Assembly (NCBI RefSeq): GCF_000471905.2 | Contig: NW_006494789.1 | Location: 5,825,131 to 5,889,130, forward strand | Source of the DNA: Amborella trichopoda | Taxonomy: Eukaryota; Streptophyta; Magnoliopsida; Amborellales; Amborellaceae | DNA: 64,000 nt | Reading direction: 5' to 3' | In this document: positions 1 to 9,182 of the stretch, piece after piece | Layout: each line of letters starts with the position of its first letter | Numbering within the stretch: position 1 is the first letter of the stretch | Made by a program: the position numbers and the translations under genes | Notes under the pieces: model-generated | Databases searched by the model: none | What the model was told of the DNA's origin: nothing | Seen by the model: the letters and a program-made list of their open reading frames with translations, nothing else

Positions 1-9
1 ATATAGGGA

Positions 10-478
10 AAAAACATATCAATATTCGCATATTGATAAAAAAAATGAAAGTTAATAATGTAGTACCCCATTTTTTATTAGATTCTTAGAAAACATTTAT
101 AATGATTTTTGATAATTTTTTTGGATTTTTTTATTGCCGAATCTGACATATTCGGTCGATTCCAGATCCAAGCCGTCGATTCATCGATCCAGATGGGTTT
201 TTGGAGTGCTCAATCTGGGGCACCGATCTGTTTTTTGAACCACTGGTTAAACAAAAACCACAAAATCGTTTAAACAATGGTTTAAAAAACGGATCGGTGC
301 CTCGGATCGGTGAATCAGCGATTCAGATTGGGAATCGACCGAAACGATTGGATTCAGCCTAAAATCATTGTAAATATTGTTTTTTAGGAATCCAATATGA
401 AATGGAGATATTACATTAATAACTTCTATTTTTTTTTTAGCTATATGCAAATATTTTATATAAAAACCAATATAAGTA
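10..478. repeat. Long fold-back (inverted repeat) element, MITE-like
   Basis: Two arms of about 230 bp are imperfect reverse complements around a loop of about 15 nt at 253-267. Matching blocks include the innermost stem (GAACCACTGGTTAAAC against GTTTAAACAATGGTTT), CGGTCGATTCC at about 152 against GGAATCGACCG at about 331, and an outer AT-rich block (ATATCAATATTCGCATAT against ATATGCAAATATTTTATAT). The pairing reaches almost to the window edge, so the true left terminus and any TSD may be outside. There is no real coding frame; the 67-codon minus-strand frame across the loop is a by-product of the hairpin. Class unassigned. Confidence 0.7.
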
Positions 479-934
479 TATGATTTAAAAAATAAGAACC
501 AATCTAAATGTTTTATAATGTCATCTAATTTTAAAAATCTTATTTACAACTATAATAAAAATAATGCATTACATAATTTATAATGTAAATAAATTAATAA
601 ATAAAATACAAGATTTGGGTATCATGTAATTATTAATTATAATATTATAATAAACACGATTAAAAAAATTATTAGAAAATACTTCTATATCATATGATTA
701 AAATTAAAAATAAAACCCCAAAATTTAATAAATTTTGTTGTTATGATATTAAAAAAAATCACCCAACAAAATGAAAAATAAAGATATCAAAATTAAAAAA
801 ATATAAAAAAAGCCTATCAACAACATGCGCAATAGCTAACTAATAATAATAATAATAACTAAATGGTAATAAAATCTATCGAAAAAACCATTTTACTAGG
901 ACATAGCAAAAAAATTTGTGTGGCCATTTTCTAA
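479..934. other. AT-rich spacer, no gene seen
   Basis: Strongly AT-rich sequence with a short (AAT)n run near 841-857. I see no coding signal, terminal repeat or RNA gene. Confidence 0.6.
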
Positions 935-1090
935 TTTGGTACGCTAGCATTTAATTAAAAAATTGTGTTGATGCGGCAATAAAAAATTTGGCACGCTAGC
1001 ATTTAATTAAAAAAATGTGTTGATGAGGCAATAAAAAATTTGGCACGCTAGCATTTAATTAAGAAAAAAGTGTTAGTGAGACGATATGAC
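935..1090. repeat. Tandem repeat, three units of about 52 bp
   Basis: Units begin at 935, 987 and 1039, each with TTTGG(C/T)ACGCTAGCATTTAATTAA followed by a GTGTTGATG.GGCAATAAAAAA-like tail. The third unit is diverged at its end. Shorter relics of a related word (TTTAATATGCACGCT) continue between about 1180 and 1290. Confidence 0.85.
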
Positions 1091-1420
1091 ACGCTTTTGG
1101 GATCAAGACATATTAATGTTTATAAATTAATGACATTCATTTAAAATGACTCTAAGGTTCATAAAATTTAATGGCATGCTCATTTAATATGCACATTAAT
1201 TTAAAATGAAGGTTACGAGATATGCTATTATAAAATGACTTGTTGCACGCGACTTTAATATGCACGCTCAATTCATTTAATATGCACGCTAATTTGATTG
1301 GTTGAGACCCGGAACAAAGATTGTCCCACATTGAAAATACAAGGAAGGTTAAGTTAATATATAATGAAGTTTACCCATTAGAGATGCATGAACATGTCGT
1401 GAGCAAGCTGTATGAATGCT

Positions 1421-1592
1421 TTCGTGTAGAAAGAATTTTTGTGTCCAGATACTTGATATGGATCACATATCTGATTTCGTGTAGAAAGAATTTGTGTCCA
1501 GATACTTGATATGGATCACATATCTTGATATGGATCACACTGGATAGGATCGGTGAATTTTTAAACACCGGATTGGTGAATTTTTAAACACC
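1421..1592. repeat. Two adjacent short tandem duplications
   Basis: A 55-bp unit starting TTCGTGTAGAAAGAATTT is duplicated (1421-1475 and from 1476), followed by an extra copy of TATCTTGATATGGATCACA. Immediately after, a 23-bp unit GGAT(C/T)GGTGAATTTTTAAACACC occurs twice (1547-1569 and 1570-1592). The near-identity of copies suggests recent duplication. Confidence 0.85.
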
Positions 1593-1950
1593 TGCTTTAA
1601 CATATGGAAAAAAACTTACCATCACCTACATTGAAATCAAATCATAGGAAAAGAATGATTTGAAATCAAAATCATGCATGTCAATAGGAAAAGAATGATC
1701 GGTATGGTCATTGTTCTGTATGGTCATAAGTGTCAGCATCATCCAATTTGCAGGTTGGAAAAAGATGGAGGGACCATGGGATGTACAATTTCATAAAAGA
1801 GTTAGACAGTCTGACCCTCAAGACCATCCTCGTATAGGTCATTGTCGAAGTCCAACGTACATTTATGAGAATTTATAGTAAATAATCCAGGGACTACGAA
1901 ATTTCATAGACCACCCAAATATGATGAGACACCCTGTCCATTACCAATTA

Positions 1951-2130
1951 CCTCGTAGACTGGTTGCATACCCTCGCAATTATTGTCCATCATTTTAATG
2001 GATCGCAATTATTGTCCATCATTTTAATGGATGTGATGGTATGTTTTTTTTCATATGTTAGAACCAGTTGTAGACTGGTTGCATCCCCTAGCAATTATTG
2101 TCCATCATCTCAATAGATGTGATGGTCTGT
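1951..2130. repeat. Nested tandem duplication
   Basis: A 29-bp unit CGCAATTATTGTCCATCATT... is duplicated at 1975-2003 and 2004-2032. A larger unit of about 115 bp starting GTAGACTGGTTGCAT (1955 and 2070) contains it, and its second copy holds only one 29-mer. The order implies an older 115-bp duplication followed by a younger 29-bp one. Confidence 0.8.
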
Positions 2131-2740
2131 TTTTACGAAGAATTTGGTACAGAAAATCTTTCAAATTTAATACATTATTACAGCTAGCTCAGAGTTCAAT
2201 GCATGGCTTTAGAACAAGCAGATATGATCTAATAGGAGTAGACTTGGTATATGATTCCTGACTACCCAACAGGCGAAATTGATAAACTTGCTTCTGAATC
2301 TCTCATTGTTGGTTTACAATGAGAGCTGGTCTTTCAAGGTATCAAAAGCCCTCCACTTAGCTACAACCCTAACTATTTTCTTTGCTGAACAACATCACAT
2401 GAGAGAGAGAGAGAAGCAAAACAGAGAAGTAAAAGCTTTTTGCGCTCACCAGGGAAGGTACTGAGAATGCCGCAGCCATGGTTGGAACTACTGTGTAGAG
2501 AGGAAATGAAAATGGTTTCTTTCTTTTTTTGTTTGGGGTAGATCAGTTGAAATGGGAAGGGTTTAAATAGATGATTGTGTATAGTACAATAATGCACCTG
2601 CGACAACGTCAGTGTACTAAAGAATTATTTCATTTTGACTTTCAGTAATTGTACTTCAATAATGCAATAATTTTTTACTTTTGACTAATATTTACTCAAT
2701 TGAAATAATGCACTTGCAATAATGCTTTGCATTTCCCTTA
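2131..2740. other. Non-coding spacer
   Basis: Short frames only, none with recognisable similarity. A GA run (GAGAGAGAGAGAA) lies near 2401-2414. No terminal repeats or RNA genes seen. Confidence 0.5.
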
Positions 2741-3141
2741 GGGAAAAGTTTATATAGAGCCTAGGCTCTAAACAATCAAATTAGAACGTCCCTCAAAAAA
2801 ATTTCACTAGAAGAGGTTGTTTTGATGCTCAAATATACTTAAATTGATCATCTTGACATCAAGATGCCTAGATTTGAGAAAAAAATGGATTTCAAGTTTT
2901 AGAAATAGTGCATCTTGTTATGTATTTTTGGACTGTAAATTTTTAAGTTATTCAAGTTTTCATAGATATTTTTGATCTACACGGTTTTTTATGCTTTAAA
3001 TTTTATATTTAAAGATAATAATATATTTTAAAGCTAGTCAAAGATTTTCAATATTGAAACTACATTTCTCGATACTATTTGAAGGTGGGTTCAAATTTGA
3101 TTGTTTAGAGCCTCGGCTCCATACAAAGTGCACCCTTTCCC
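2741..3141. mobile_element. Mutator-like MITE, family M1 copy 1
   Basis: The ends are inverted repeats: left GGGAAAAGTTTATATAGAGC with CTAGGCTCTAAACAATCAAA following, and right GATTGTTTAGAGCCTCGGCTCC ending TTTCCC at 3141. The interior is AT-rich and non-coding. At least five other copies of this family, with the same interior words, occur in this window (about 5605-5977, 12628-13020, 14989-15351, 24423-24800, 33768-34153). Several of those show 9-bp TSDs, the hallmark of Mutator-like elements. This copy's own TSD is not clear. Confidence 0.75.
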
Positions 3142-3225
3142 ATATAGCTTGAGCTTTATTTTCCACTAATAAGAAACGTGTTGCACACGGATCAAAAGCA
3201 CCAACTATAAAAAAGAACTCTCTAG

Positions 3226-3234
3226 ATTGAAAAA
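3226..3234 (+). repeat. 9-bp target-site duplication, left (ATTGAAAAA)
   Basis: ATTGAAAAA lies directly before GGGAAAATATC and is repeated exactly at 5184-5192 after GATATTTTCCC. A perfect 9-bp TSD fits Mutator-like transposition. Confidence 0.88.
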
Positions 3235-3661
3235 GGGAAAATATCTCCCTATCCTTTATTTTTGGCTTCCATTTCTCAAGAGATCCAAGAATTTAAACTA
3301 TTTCTTACGGCATAAAGTCTCTATCTTTTCTATCTTCTTACCCCCTAGACCCCTTTGATTATACATTATTGACCTAAACATTTTGTAAAATGACATCATC
3401 TCTATCTCTCTTAAAACTCCGTATCTCTCCCTCCTCTCTCTCTGAAAACTCCCTCTCTTTGAAAACTCCGTCTTTCTCTCTCTAAAAAATCTCTCTCACC
3501 TGTGTCATCCTCTCTTTCTCTCTGTTATTTGGGCAAGAGGAGTAAGTAATCTTCTTGAATACAAAACTAACTAGCACCAAACCTTACTTCCAATTCAATC
3601 CATTCTTTCTCCTGACCTACTATTTTTTTTTTTCTCTCTCTCTCTCTCTCTGTTTTTCTGC

Positions 3662-3984
3662 AACATCCATAAGCCTACGTTGAGGTGGATGGTGCCTGAA
3701 ATTTTTAAAAGGAGGGAACAGGTCACGGCCTTTGATATATGGTCTATTGGTTGTACAATCGTTTTTTTCTCTCTTTCTCTGTAAGATCCACAAGCCCACT
3801 TTGAGGTGGATGGCGCCTGAAATTTTTAACAGGTCACGGACTCTGATATATGGTCTCTTGGTTATAAAGTCATTTTTCTCTCTCTTTATCTGCAACATTC
3901 ATAAGCCCACTTTGAGGTGGATAGTGCCTGAAATTTTTGAAAGGAGGGAACAGGTCACGGTCGCTGCAATTTCTCTCTAATATA
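3662..3984 (+). pseudogene. Captured protein-kinase fragment, three degenerate tandem copies
   Basis: Each copy encodes part of kinase subdomains VIII-IX. Copy 1 (3671-3765) reads KPTLRWMVPEIF, then a basic REQVT stretch, then FDIWSIGCTI in one frame. Copy 2 (3792-3870) has the intact KPTLRWMAPEIF but loses about 10 bp, which shifts DIWSLGY out of frame. Copy 3 (3903-3960) has KPTLRWIVPEIF and REQVT, then diverges. WMAPE and DIWSxGC are conserved motifs of Ser/Thr kinases, with the DIWSxGC form common in MAPKKK-like kinases. Each copy is preceded by a CT-rich tract ending CTGCAA or CTGTAAG, resembling an intron acceptor. Catalytic loop and ATP site are absent, so no activity is possible. The exact parent kinase is not identified. 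Confidence 0.72.
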
Positions 3985-4020
3985 TCAGAGTCTGTGACCT
4001 ATTGGGTCCTAATTTCTCTC

Positions 4021-4640
4021 TAATCTATCAGAGGCGGTGACTTGCTCCCTCTTTTTAAAAATTTTGAGGTGGAAGGCGTTTGAAATTTTTAAAAGGAGGG
4101 AATAGGTCACGGACTTTGCAATTTCTCTTTGATATATAGCCGTCGTGACCTATTCCCTCCTAATTTCTCTATGATCTATCAGAGGTGGTGACCTGCTCCC
4201 TCTTTTTAAAAATTTTGAGGTGGATGGCGCCTGAAATTTTTGAAAGGAGGAAACAGGTCACGACCTTTGCAATTTCTCTCTGATAGATTAGAGGCGGTGA
4301 CCTGTTCCCTCTTAATTTCTCTCTGATCGATCAGAGGTAGTGACCTGCTCCCTCTTTTTAAATATTTAGGAGCCATCAAAGTGAGCTTGTGGATGTTGCA
4401 GAGAAGTGGATGTTGCAGAGAAAAGGAGAGAAAAAAAAGTAAGGAGGGAACAGGTCACGACCTCTGAAATTTCTCTCTGATATATCAGAGGTCGTGACCT
4501 GTTTCCTCCTAATTTCTCTCTGATCTATCAGAGGCGGTGACATGCTCCCTCCTCCTTGAATTTTCAGGCGCCATCCACCTCATAGTGGGCTTATGGATGT
4601 TGTAGAGAAAGGGAGAAAAAAATAAAATAAAATAATAGAG
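4021..4640. repeat. Alternating palindromic modules at the centre of the fold-back element
   Basis: Units with TCAGAGG.GGTGACCTG.TCCCTC and their reverse complements GAGGGAACAGGTCACG.CCTCTGA alternate with AATTTCTCTCTGAT(C/A)TATCAGAG. Extra partial kinase modules occur in sense at about 4064-4115 and 4213-4265 (GAGGTGGATGGCGCCTGAA) and antisense at about 4558-4608 (TTCAGGCGCCATCCACCTCA), with a shorter antisense piece near 4371-4395. The stretch near 4441-4520 is nearly a perfect palindrome (AGGTCACGACCTCTGA against TCAGAGGTCGTGACCT). Confidence 0.8.
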
Positions 4641-5192
4641 TGGGCTTTGCAGAGAAAGAGAGAAAAAAAAGAGTAGCGGGTCAGGAGAGAGAGAATAGAT
4701 TGAATTGAAAGTAACGTTTGGTGCTGGTTAGTTTTTTATTGAAGAAGATTACTTGCTCCTCTTGCCCAAATAACAGAGGCCCCATGCACCTCAAAGTGGG
4801 CTTATGGATGTTGTAGAGAAAGAGAGAAAAAAATAGTGGGTCAGGAGAGAGAGAATGGATTGAATTGGAAGTAAGGTTTGGTGTTGGTTAGTTTTTTATT
4901 GAAAAAGATTACTTGCTCCTCTTGTCTAAATAACAGAAAGAAAGAGAGGATGAGAGAGGTGAGAGACAAAGTTTGAGAGAGAGAGAGGGGAGAGATACAT
5001 ATTTTGACAGAGATAGAGATGGTGTCATTTTACAAAATGTTTAGGTCAATAATGTATGGTCAAAAGGGTCTAGGGGGTAGGAAGATAGAAAAGATAGAGA
5101 CTTTATGCCACAAGAAATAGTTTAAATTCTTGGGTTTCTTGAGAAATGGAACCTCAAAATAGGGGTTAGGAAGATATTTTCCCATTGAAAAA

Positions 5193-5604
5193 TATAAAAA
5201 ATTACAAACCATATAAATAGGCACAATGATTACTCACTTGCATTAGATTATAGGAAAATTCATTGAGGTTGTGAAGTACTAATATCAATCGTCTCTAGCA
5301 AAGTTAAAATAAAATTTAAAATCATAAAAGTTTGTAATTCAAAATATGAAATTTCTTTAAAACTTTTAAAAATAATTTGCAGTATAGTAATTATAAATAA
5401 AAAGTTCATAAAATTTGAGAAATAATAAATCAAACCTTACCAAAATTCATTAAACAAGACGAAGCTTTTGTTAATAAAAACTTTTAAAGCATTGGCCACT
5501 AATAATTTTGAAAAGTATAATCTTATTAATAAATACGTATGAAATTTTTTAAAATTGGTATCCAATCTTTGCATAAATTCTTCTTCCTTAATGCTGAGAA
5601 GGAC
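5193..5604. other. AT-rich spacer, no gene seen
   Basis: Sequence between the fold-back element and the next MITE. The short minus-strand frame at 5437-5670 has no recognisable domain and runs into the MITE. Confidence 0.5.
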
Positions 5605-5977
5605 AAGTATAGTCATAATAACGGAAAGCATCACCTCAAATCCACGTCTAGAAAGCACTTTCGGCAACAAAAATCTCCATGATGGCTCTAAAATCGATCT
5701 TCAAGACTGACAATAAAATTTGAAACTAAAAAAATTGTATAGATCTTGTAAATCTTTAAACACTTGTTTTTAGTGTGAAATGGACAGTCTAAGATAATTT
5801 GTTAGTATATATCCTATTTTTTGGAGTTTGAAGTCCTAATTTTTTTCACAACTATAATGTTCAAGTTGAGATGATCGATATAAAGGTTTTCTAATGCTGG
5901 AATTCCAATATTTGATGAGTTATTATGTAAATATTTATTTATTTTGATAGGGTTGTAGCCCTATCAAACCATTTCCC
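5605..5977. mobile_element. Mutator-like MITE, family M1, diverged copy
   Basis: Interior words match the copy at 33768-34153 in the same orientation: AAAGCATCACCTCAAAT, GAAAGCACTTTC, CATGATGGCTCTAAAAT, and the end GGGTTGTAGCCCTATCAAAC. The right end is ...CATTTCCC at 5977. The left end is diverged or deleted (the GGCCTAGGC block of the 33768 copy is missing), so the left coordinate is approximate. Confidence 0.65.
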
Positions 5978-5987
5978 TTCTTAATAG

Positions 5988-6860
5988 CTCACCGATAACT
6001 TCATGGCATGGCGAACTGCCATCGTAGATTGACGATATGGCTGTAAACAAAGATAAACTAGGTCTCTAATCTCAAATTCGCGTTCTAAAAGGTGACGATC
6101 TGCTTGTTGCTTTATACAGTTTCGGGTCCCTTCCACATTCTGTTTTAGAAGTTGGAGAACAACCTCTTGAGTTTATCAAACTTCTATCCACATCATTACC
6201 ATTAGTAGCTCCTACGACATACGGTATCATTGCCGGAGGTGGCTGGCCATAAACCACTTCATATGGAGACATTTAGGTGGAGATGTGAGTTGCAGTGTTG
6301 TACAACCACTTTGCTAATGGCTGCCGCTTGGCCCAATATTTAGGTTTGTCCCTAGTGACACATCGCCAATATGTCTCGAGACAACAACTGACAGTCTATT
6401 TGATCGTTAGTTTACAGATGATAAGACAAGTTCATTTGTAGTTGTGTCCCTTGCAATCGAAAGAATTCTTGTCAAAATTGACTAATGAAGACAGGATCAT
6501 CATCGTTCATGATTGACCTTGGCATCCTATGTAACTTGAAATTGTTGTCTAGAAAGGCTAGGGCTACTGTTATAGTTGAATACGAGTGAGACAACGGAAT
6601 GAAATGTGCATATTTGCTCAATTGGTCAACCACAACATAAATTCCACTCTTCCCAAAAGAGACCCGCAACCCTTCTATAAAATCTAGGGAGATTTATGTC
6701 CAAACTCGATCTGGAATGGGCAAGGTTGCATTGTACCTGTAGCCGCAGTTTCCCCCCTGTACCTTTGACAAGTATCACACTCAGCAAAAACTTGCAAACA
6801 TCGTGCTGCATCACTCACCAATAAAATGATCTTGCCACCCTCTGTTGTATCTTATGAACT
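5988..6860 (-). pseudogene. Gypsy integrase fragment
   Basis: In several frames on the minus strand: a zinc-binding part at about 6740-6830 (frameshifted); a core part at 6472-6669 with VVDQLSKYAHFIPLSHSYST and then MPRSIMNDDDPVF (family form is S-D-R-D-P-V-F, so the second catalytic Asp region is altered); SPYEVVYGQPPP at 6230-6272; and the C-terminal IRDLVYLCLQPYRQ near 6015-6070. Integrase joins retroelement cDNA to host DNA. Here the frame is interrupted at least three times, so it is inactive. Confidence 0.85.
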
Positions 6861-6970
6861 CTTGAATGTCCTCCTTCTGTGCTAGAGTGAAATTATTGTA
6901 ACACTTAAAATTTTAGGGGTGACTTAGTTTCTAGCACGAGTCGTTCCTTATAACACAACTCACCCTAGGT

Positions 6971-7516
6971 CTAAGTGAAACTTGGGTGTGCAGTAGGGTT
7001 GCGTAAGGGGTATTTATTTCCGTCAAGGGTAAAATCCATCTGTAGTCGTGAGAAGTCCCATAGTATGGTGCCAAATGTAACTAGCCATTGTATTCCCAAG
7101 ACCAAATCACATCTGCCGAGTGGCAGCAGCCGCATATCAGCTTGGAAAGTGGTGTCATGCATCACCCATTTGAGATCCTTGCAGACGACATTTCTAATTA
7201 GTTTTCCACAGTCAGCTACAACTACATCCAAGGCCGAGGCAACTTGGACTAGACAACCGGTTCTTTTAGCAACTTCGGGGTCTAGAAAATTATGTATGCT
7301 TCTTGAATCTATAAGAACAACAATATGTTGCCGTTTGATAAAACCTTGCACTCTCATGGTTTGGGTTGAAGTTGACCCAGATATGGCATTCACGGAAACA
7401 ATTGGGTCCTTCTCGTTGTCAATGGGGACGTCTTCTTGTTCGACATCGGCCTCATCACCACTTCCATGGACAATCTCAACATCTGCGACATCAAGCAAGT
7501 ATATTGTCTTTTGCAA
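6971..7516 (-). pseudogene. Gypsy aspartic protease (retropepsin) with altered active site
   Basis: A 181-codon open frame containing VVLIDSRSIHNFLD, the retropepsin active-site region. The family form is L-I-D-S-G-(S/A)-T/S-H-N-F-L-D; here the Gly of DSG is Arg. The second half (PLGRCDLVLGIQWL and then LQMDFTLDG) matches the conserved flap and C-terminal part. The protease would cleave the gag-pol polyprotein. It lies downstream of a zinc knuckle and is followed abruptly by integrase. The plus-strand frame covering the same bases (6975-7544) is a shadow. Confidence 0.85.
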
Positions 7517-8455
7517 CGGTGGCCTGGGGCATGCTTTTCATTAAAATTGTAGCATAGCCCTCGATCCCTTTGCTCCTTCATCTCAACTAGTTAGAGCTGT
7601 CTGATCAGTGGAGCCCCGTCGTACAATGTGGTTTAGCTAGTATGATAGCCACTTTTGAGATGCCGATGCTAGCCAATGGGGCATTAGTTTTGGCCATTCC
7701 GAACCATTTGCACCGGTTCAAAATATCAGCATGCTCTTCTTGTAGTCGTGCTAAGTTGATAGCTTGCGTGACATTTGTAGGCCGAAACATCTACACTCCT
7801 AACCGAAAGTCCTCCCTAACTCCGCTGATAAAACAATTGACGTTGAAGTCATCAGGAAGTCCCATTGTCCTGCTCATCAGATATGCTCGAATTGTTTTTG
7901 GTACGCGCTAACAATGGAGGTGAGGTGTGTTTTAGCTTGCAAAGCGTACCAACAAAATTTTCATAAGGGTGGGCCCAAACCTTGTGCATAGAACCCTGAC
8001 GAACTCTCTCCATGGTACTAATCCGGTGACCATTTTGAACCAATGTTACTACTGGAGTGCCTTCTTCTCTAGGTGGATGGAGGCCAAGGCCACTTTCTGC
8101 CCTTTTTGGGTGCTTTATTAAAAAAATTGTTCAACTCTATCTACCCACCCCAAGGGTTCCTCTCCATCAAACTTTAAAAATCAACTTTTGCATACCTTGT
8201 TGGAGCGATTCTAGCAGTTGTTATCATTCACGCTGGTGTAGCCACATTCAAGTCCACCATTTTAGGTTGATGATTAGCTAGAGAAGCCGATGATGCTCAT
8301 ATTTGAGGTTGATGCCAGGCAACAACTACTGAATTTCCTAGAGAGCCTCACCGTGCTTTTTGATTGTTCTCTTTGATTTGTTTGATCTCCATTTCAAGTC
8401 ACTTGGCTTCTTGTTATCTAGTTCCATTTGCGTGATTTCTCACCACAGGTTCAAA
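7500..8455 (-). pseudogene. Gypsy gag remnant with damaged zinc knuckle
   Basis: Pieces in different frames: FVGTLCKLKHTS (near 7930-7960); MFRPTNVTQAINLARLQEEH (7731-7790), typical of the C-terminal part of plant gypsy gag; and the CCHC knuckle region LCYNFNEKHAPGHRC (near 7510-7560), where the second Cys is Phe. Gag would form the capsid. Several frameshifts separate the pieces. Confidence 0.75.
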
Positions 8456-8460
8456 GTCTA

Positions 8461-8473
8461 CTCTGATACTAAA
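8461..8473 (-). other. Degraded primer-binding site (initiator tRNA-Met type)
   Basis: Plus strand reads CTCTGATACTAAA; the reverse complement TTTAGTATCAGAG resembles the plant PBS TGGTATCAGAGC. It sits between gag and a TGATAAT... sequence whose complement ends ...CA, as an LTR should. Confidence 0.55.
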
Positions 8474-9179
8474 TGATAATGATCAAGCAACTTTTTTGCA
8501 GAAAATAATAAGGAAAACCAGTTCAATTCGCTATTCGAGGAGGGTAACCTCAATTTCACAGCAAGGAGTGTTTTTTTCGTTGACTGTTTTGGATTCTATG
8601 TACAACTTTTTGCTCCCCTTCTATATCTATCAAATCTTCTTAAAATCCAGCTAATAGCTTCTACGGAAACTATCCTAACAAATAGCTCTACTACATCAAA
8701 CAATTTACTAATTGAATTTATTCAAAATAAAAAACTAACTTACTTTTACCATTTAGGCTCTGATTGCTTATCCAACGTTACCCAAATGAGTACCTAACTC
8801 AAAGCATATCAAATTTAATCGAAATTACAACACTAACATAAAATAACAACCTGAAAAACCACTTCCAATAAAAAGCCATATGATCTTTACCACTGTACCA
8901 TTGAAAAAAAGTATGCATTACATCGGTTATTTGTTAATTATGCAAATTATGGAACCTTGAATTATCAAGTAGGGATAACAAACAAAAAGAATCCAGGAAA
9001 ATTGAATCTCTTGAACCCAGTAAGAGCTGAACCAAGAGCGAGGAATAGGGAAGCACACTCTCATCTTATCTACCGGTTCCTTCTTTGCCTCCCCTTTATG
9101 TGATTAAGATGGATCAGGTTTACTAAACTTCCATGAAAATTACAAATAAGATAAAAAGAATAGGAAACACAATATTATC
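8474..9179 (-). other. Probable 5' LTR remnant of the gypsy relic, plus spacer
   Basis: The region outside the primer-binding site should be the 5' LTR. Its start (TGATAATGATCAAG on plus) fits an LTR border, but with no second LTR in the window the outer end cannot be fixed. No coding signal. Confidence 0.4.
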
Positions 9180-9182
9180 TAA

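Larger units (their letters stand above)
3235..5183. mobile_element. Fold-back Mutator-like element carrying kinase-exon fragments (Pack-MULE-like)
   Basis: The termini are GGGAAAATATCTCCCTATCC on the left and its near reverse complement GGTTAGGAAGATATTTTCCC on the right, flanked by a perfect 9-bp TSD (3226-3234 and 5184-5192). The inverted arms are very long. For example TTTACAAAATG-type sequence, the CAATTCAATCC block, and the AAGAAGATTACTTGCTCCTC block at about 4745 all have partners on the other arm; the right arm also has an internal direct duplication (about 4660-4780 and 4795-4935). The interior holds repeated sense and antisense pieces of a protein-kinase exon separated by CT or GA tracts. 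No transposase is present, so the element is non-autonomous. Confidence 0.85.
5985..8473 (-). mobile_element. Degenerate Ty3/gypsy retrotransposon lacking RT and RNase H
   Basis: On the minus strand the order is primer-binding-site-like sequence, gag, zinc knuckle, protease, then directly integrase. The roughly 2 kb expected for reverse transcriptase and RNase H is missing between about 6870 and 6970. The 3' end stops just after an integrase C-terminal stretch (VYLCLQPYRQ, then KLS) where the MITE ending at 5977 begins, so chromodomain, 3' UTR and 3' LTR are absent. The reading frame is broken many times. This is a relic, not a mobile copy. Confidence 0.85.

Noticed and set aside
3732..3980. 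The 82-codon ORF as a functional small kinase-related protein
   Set aside because: It joins two kinase modules in tandem across a CT tract, with no ATP-binding or catalytic residues; it is a by-product of captured repeats.
6975..7544. 189-codon plus-strand ORF
   Set aside because: Antisense shadow of the gypsy protease frame, which has family motifs on the minus strand.
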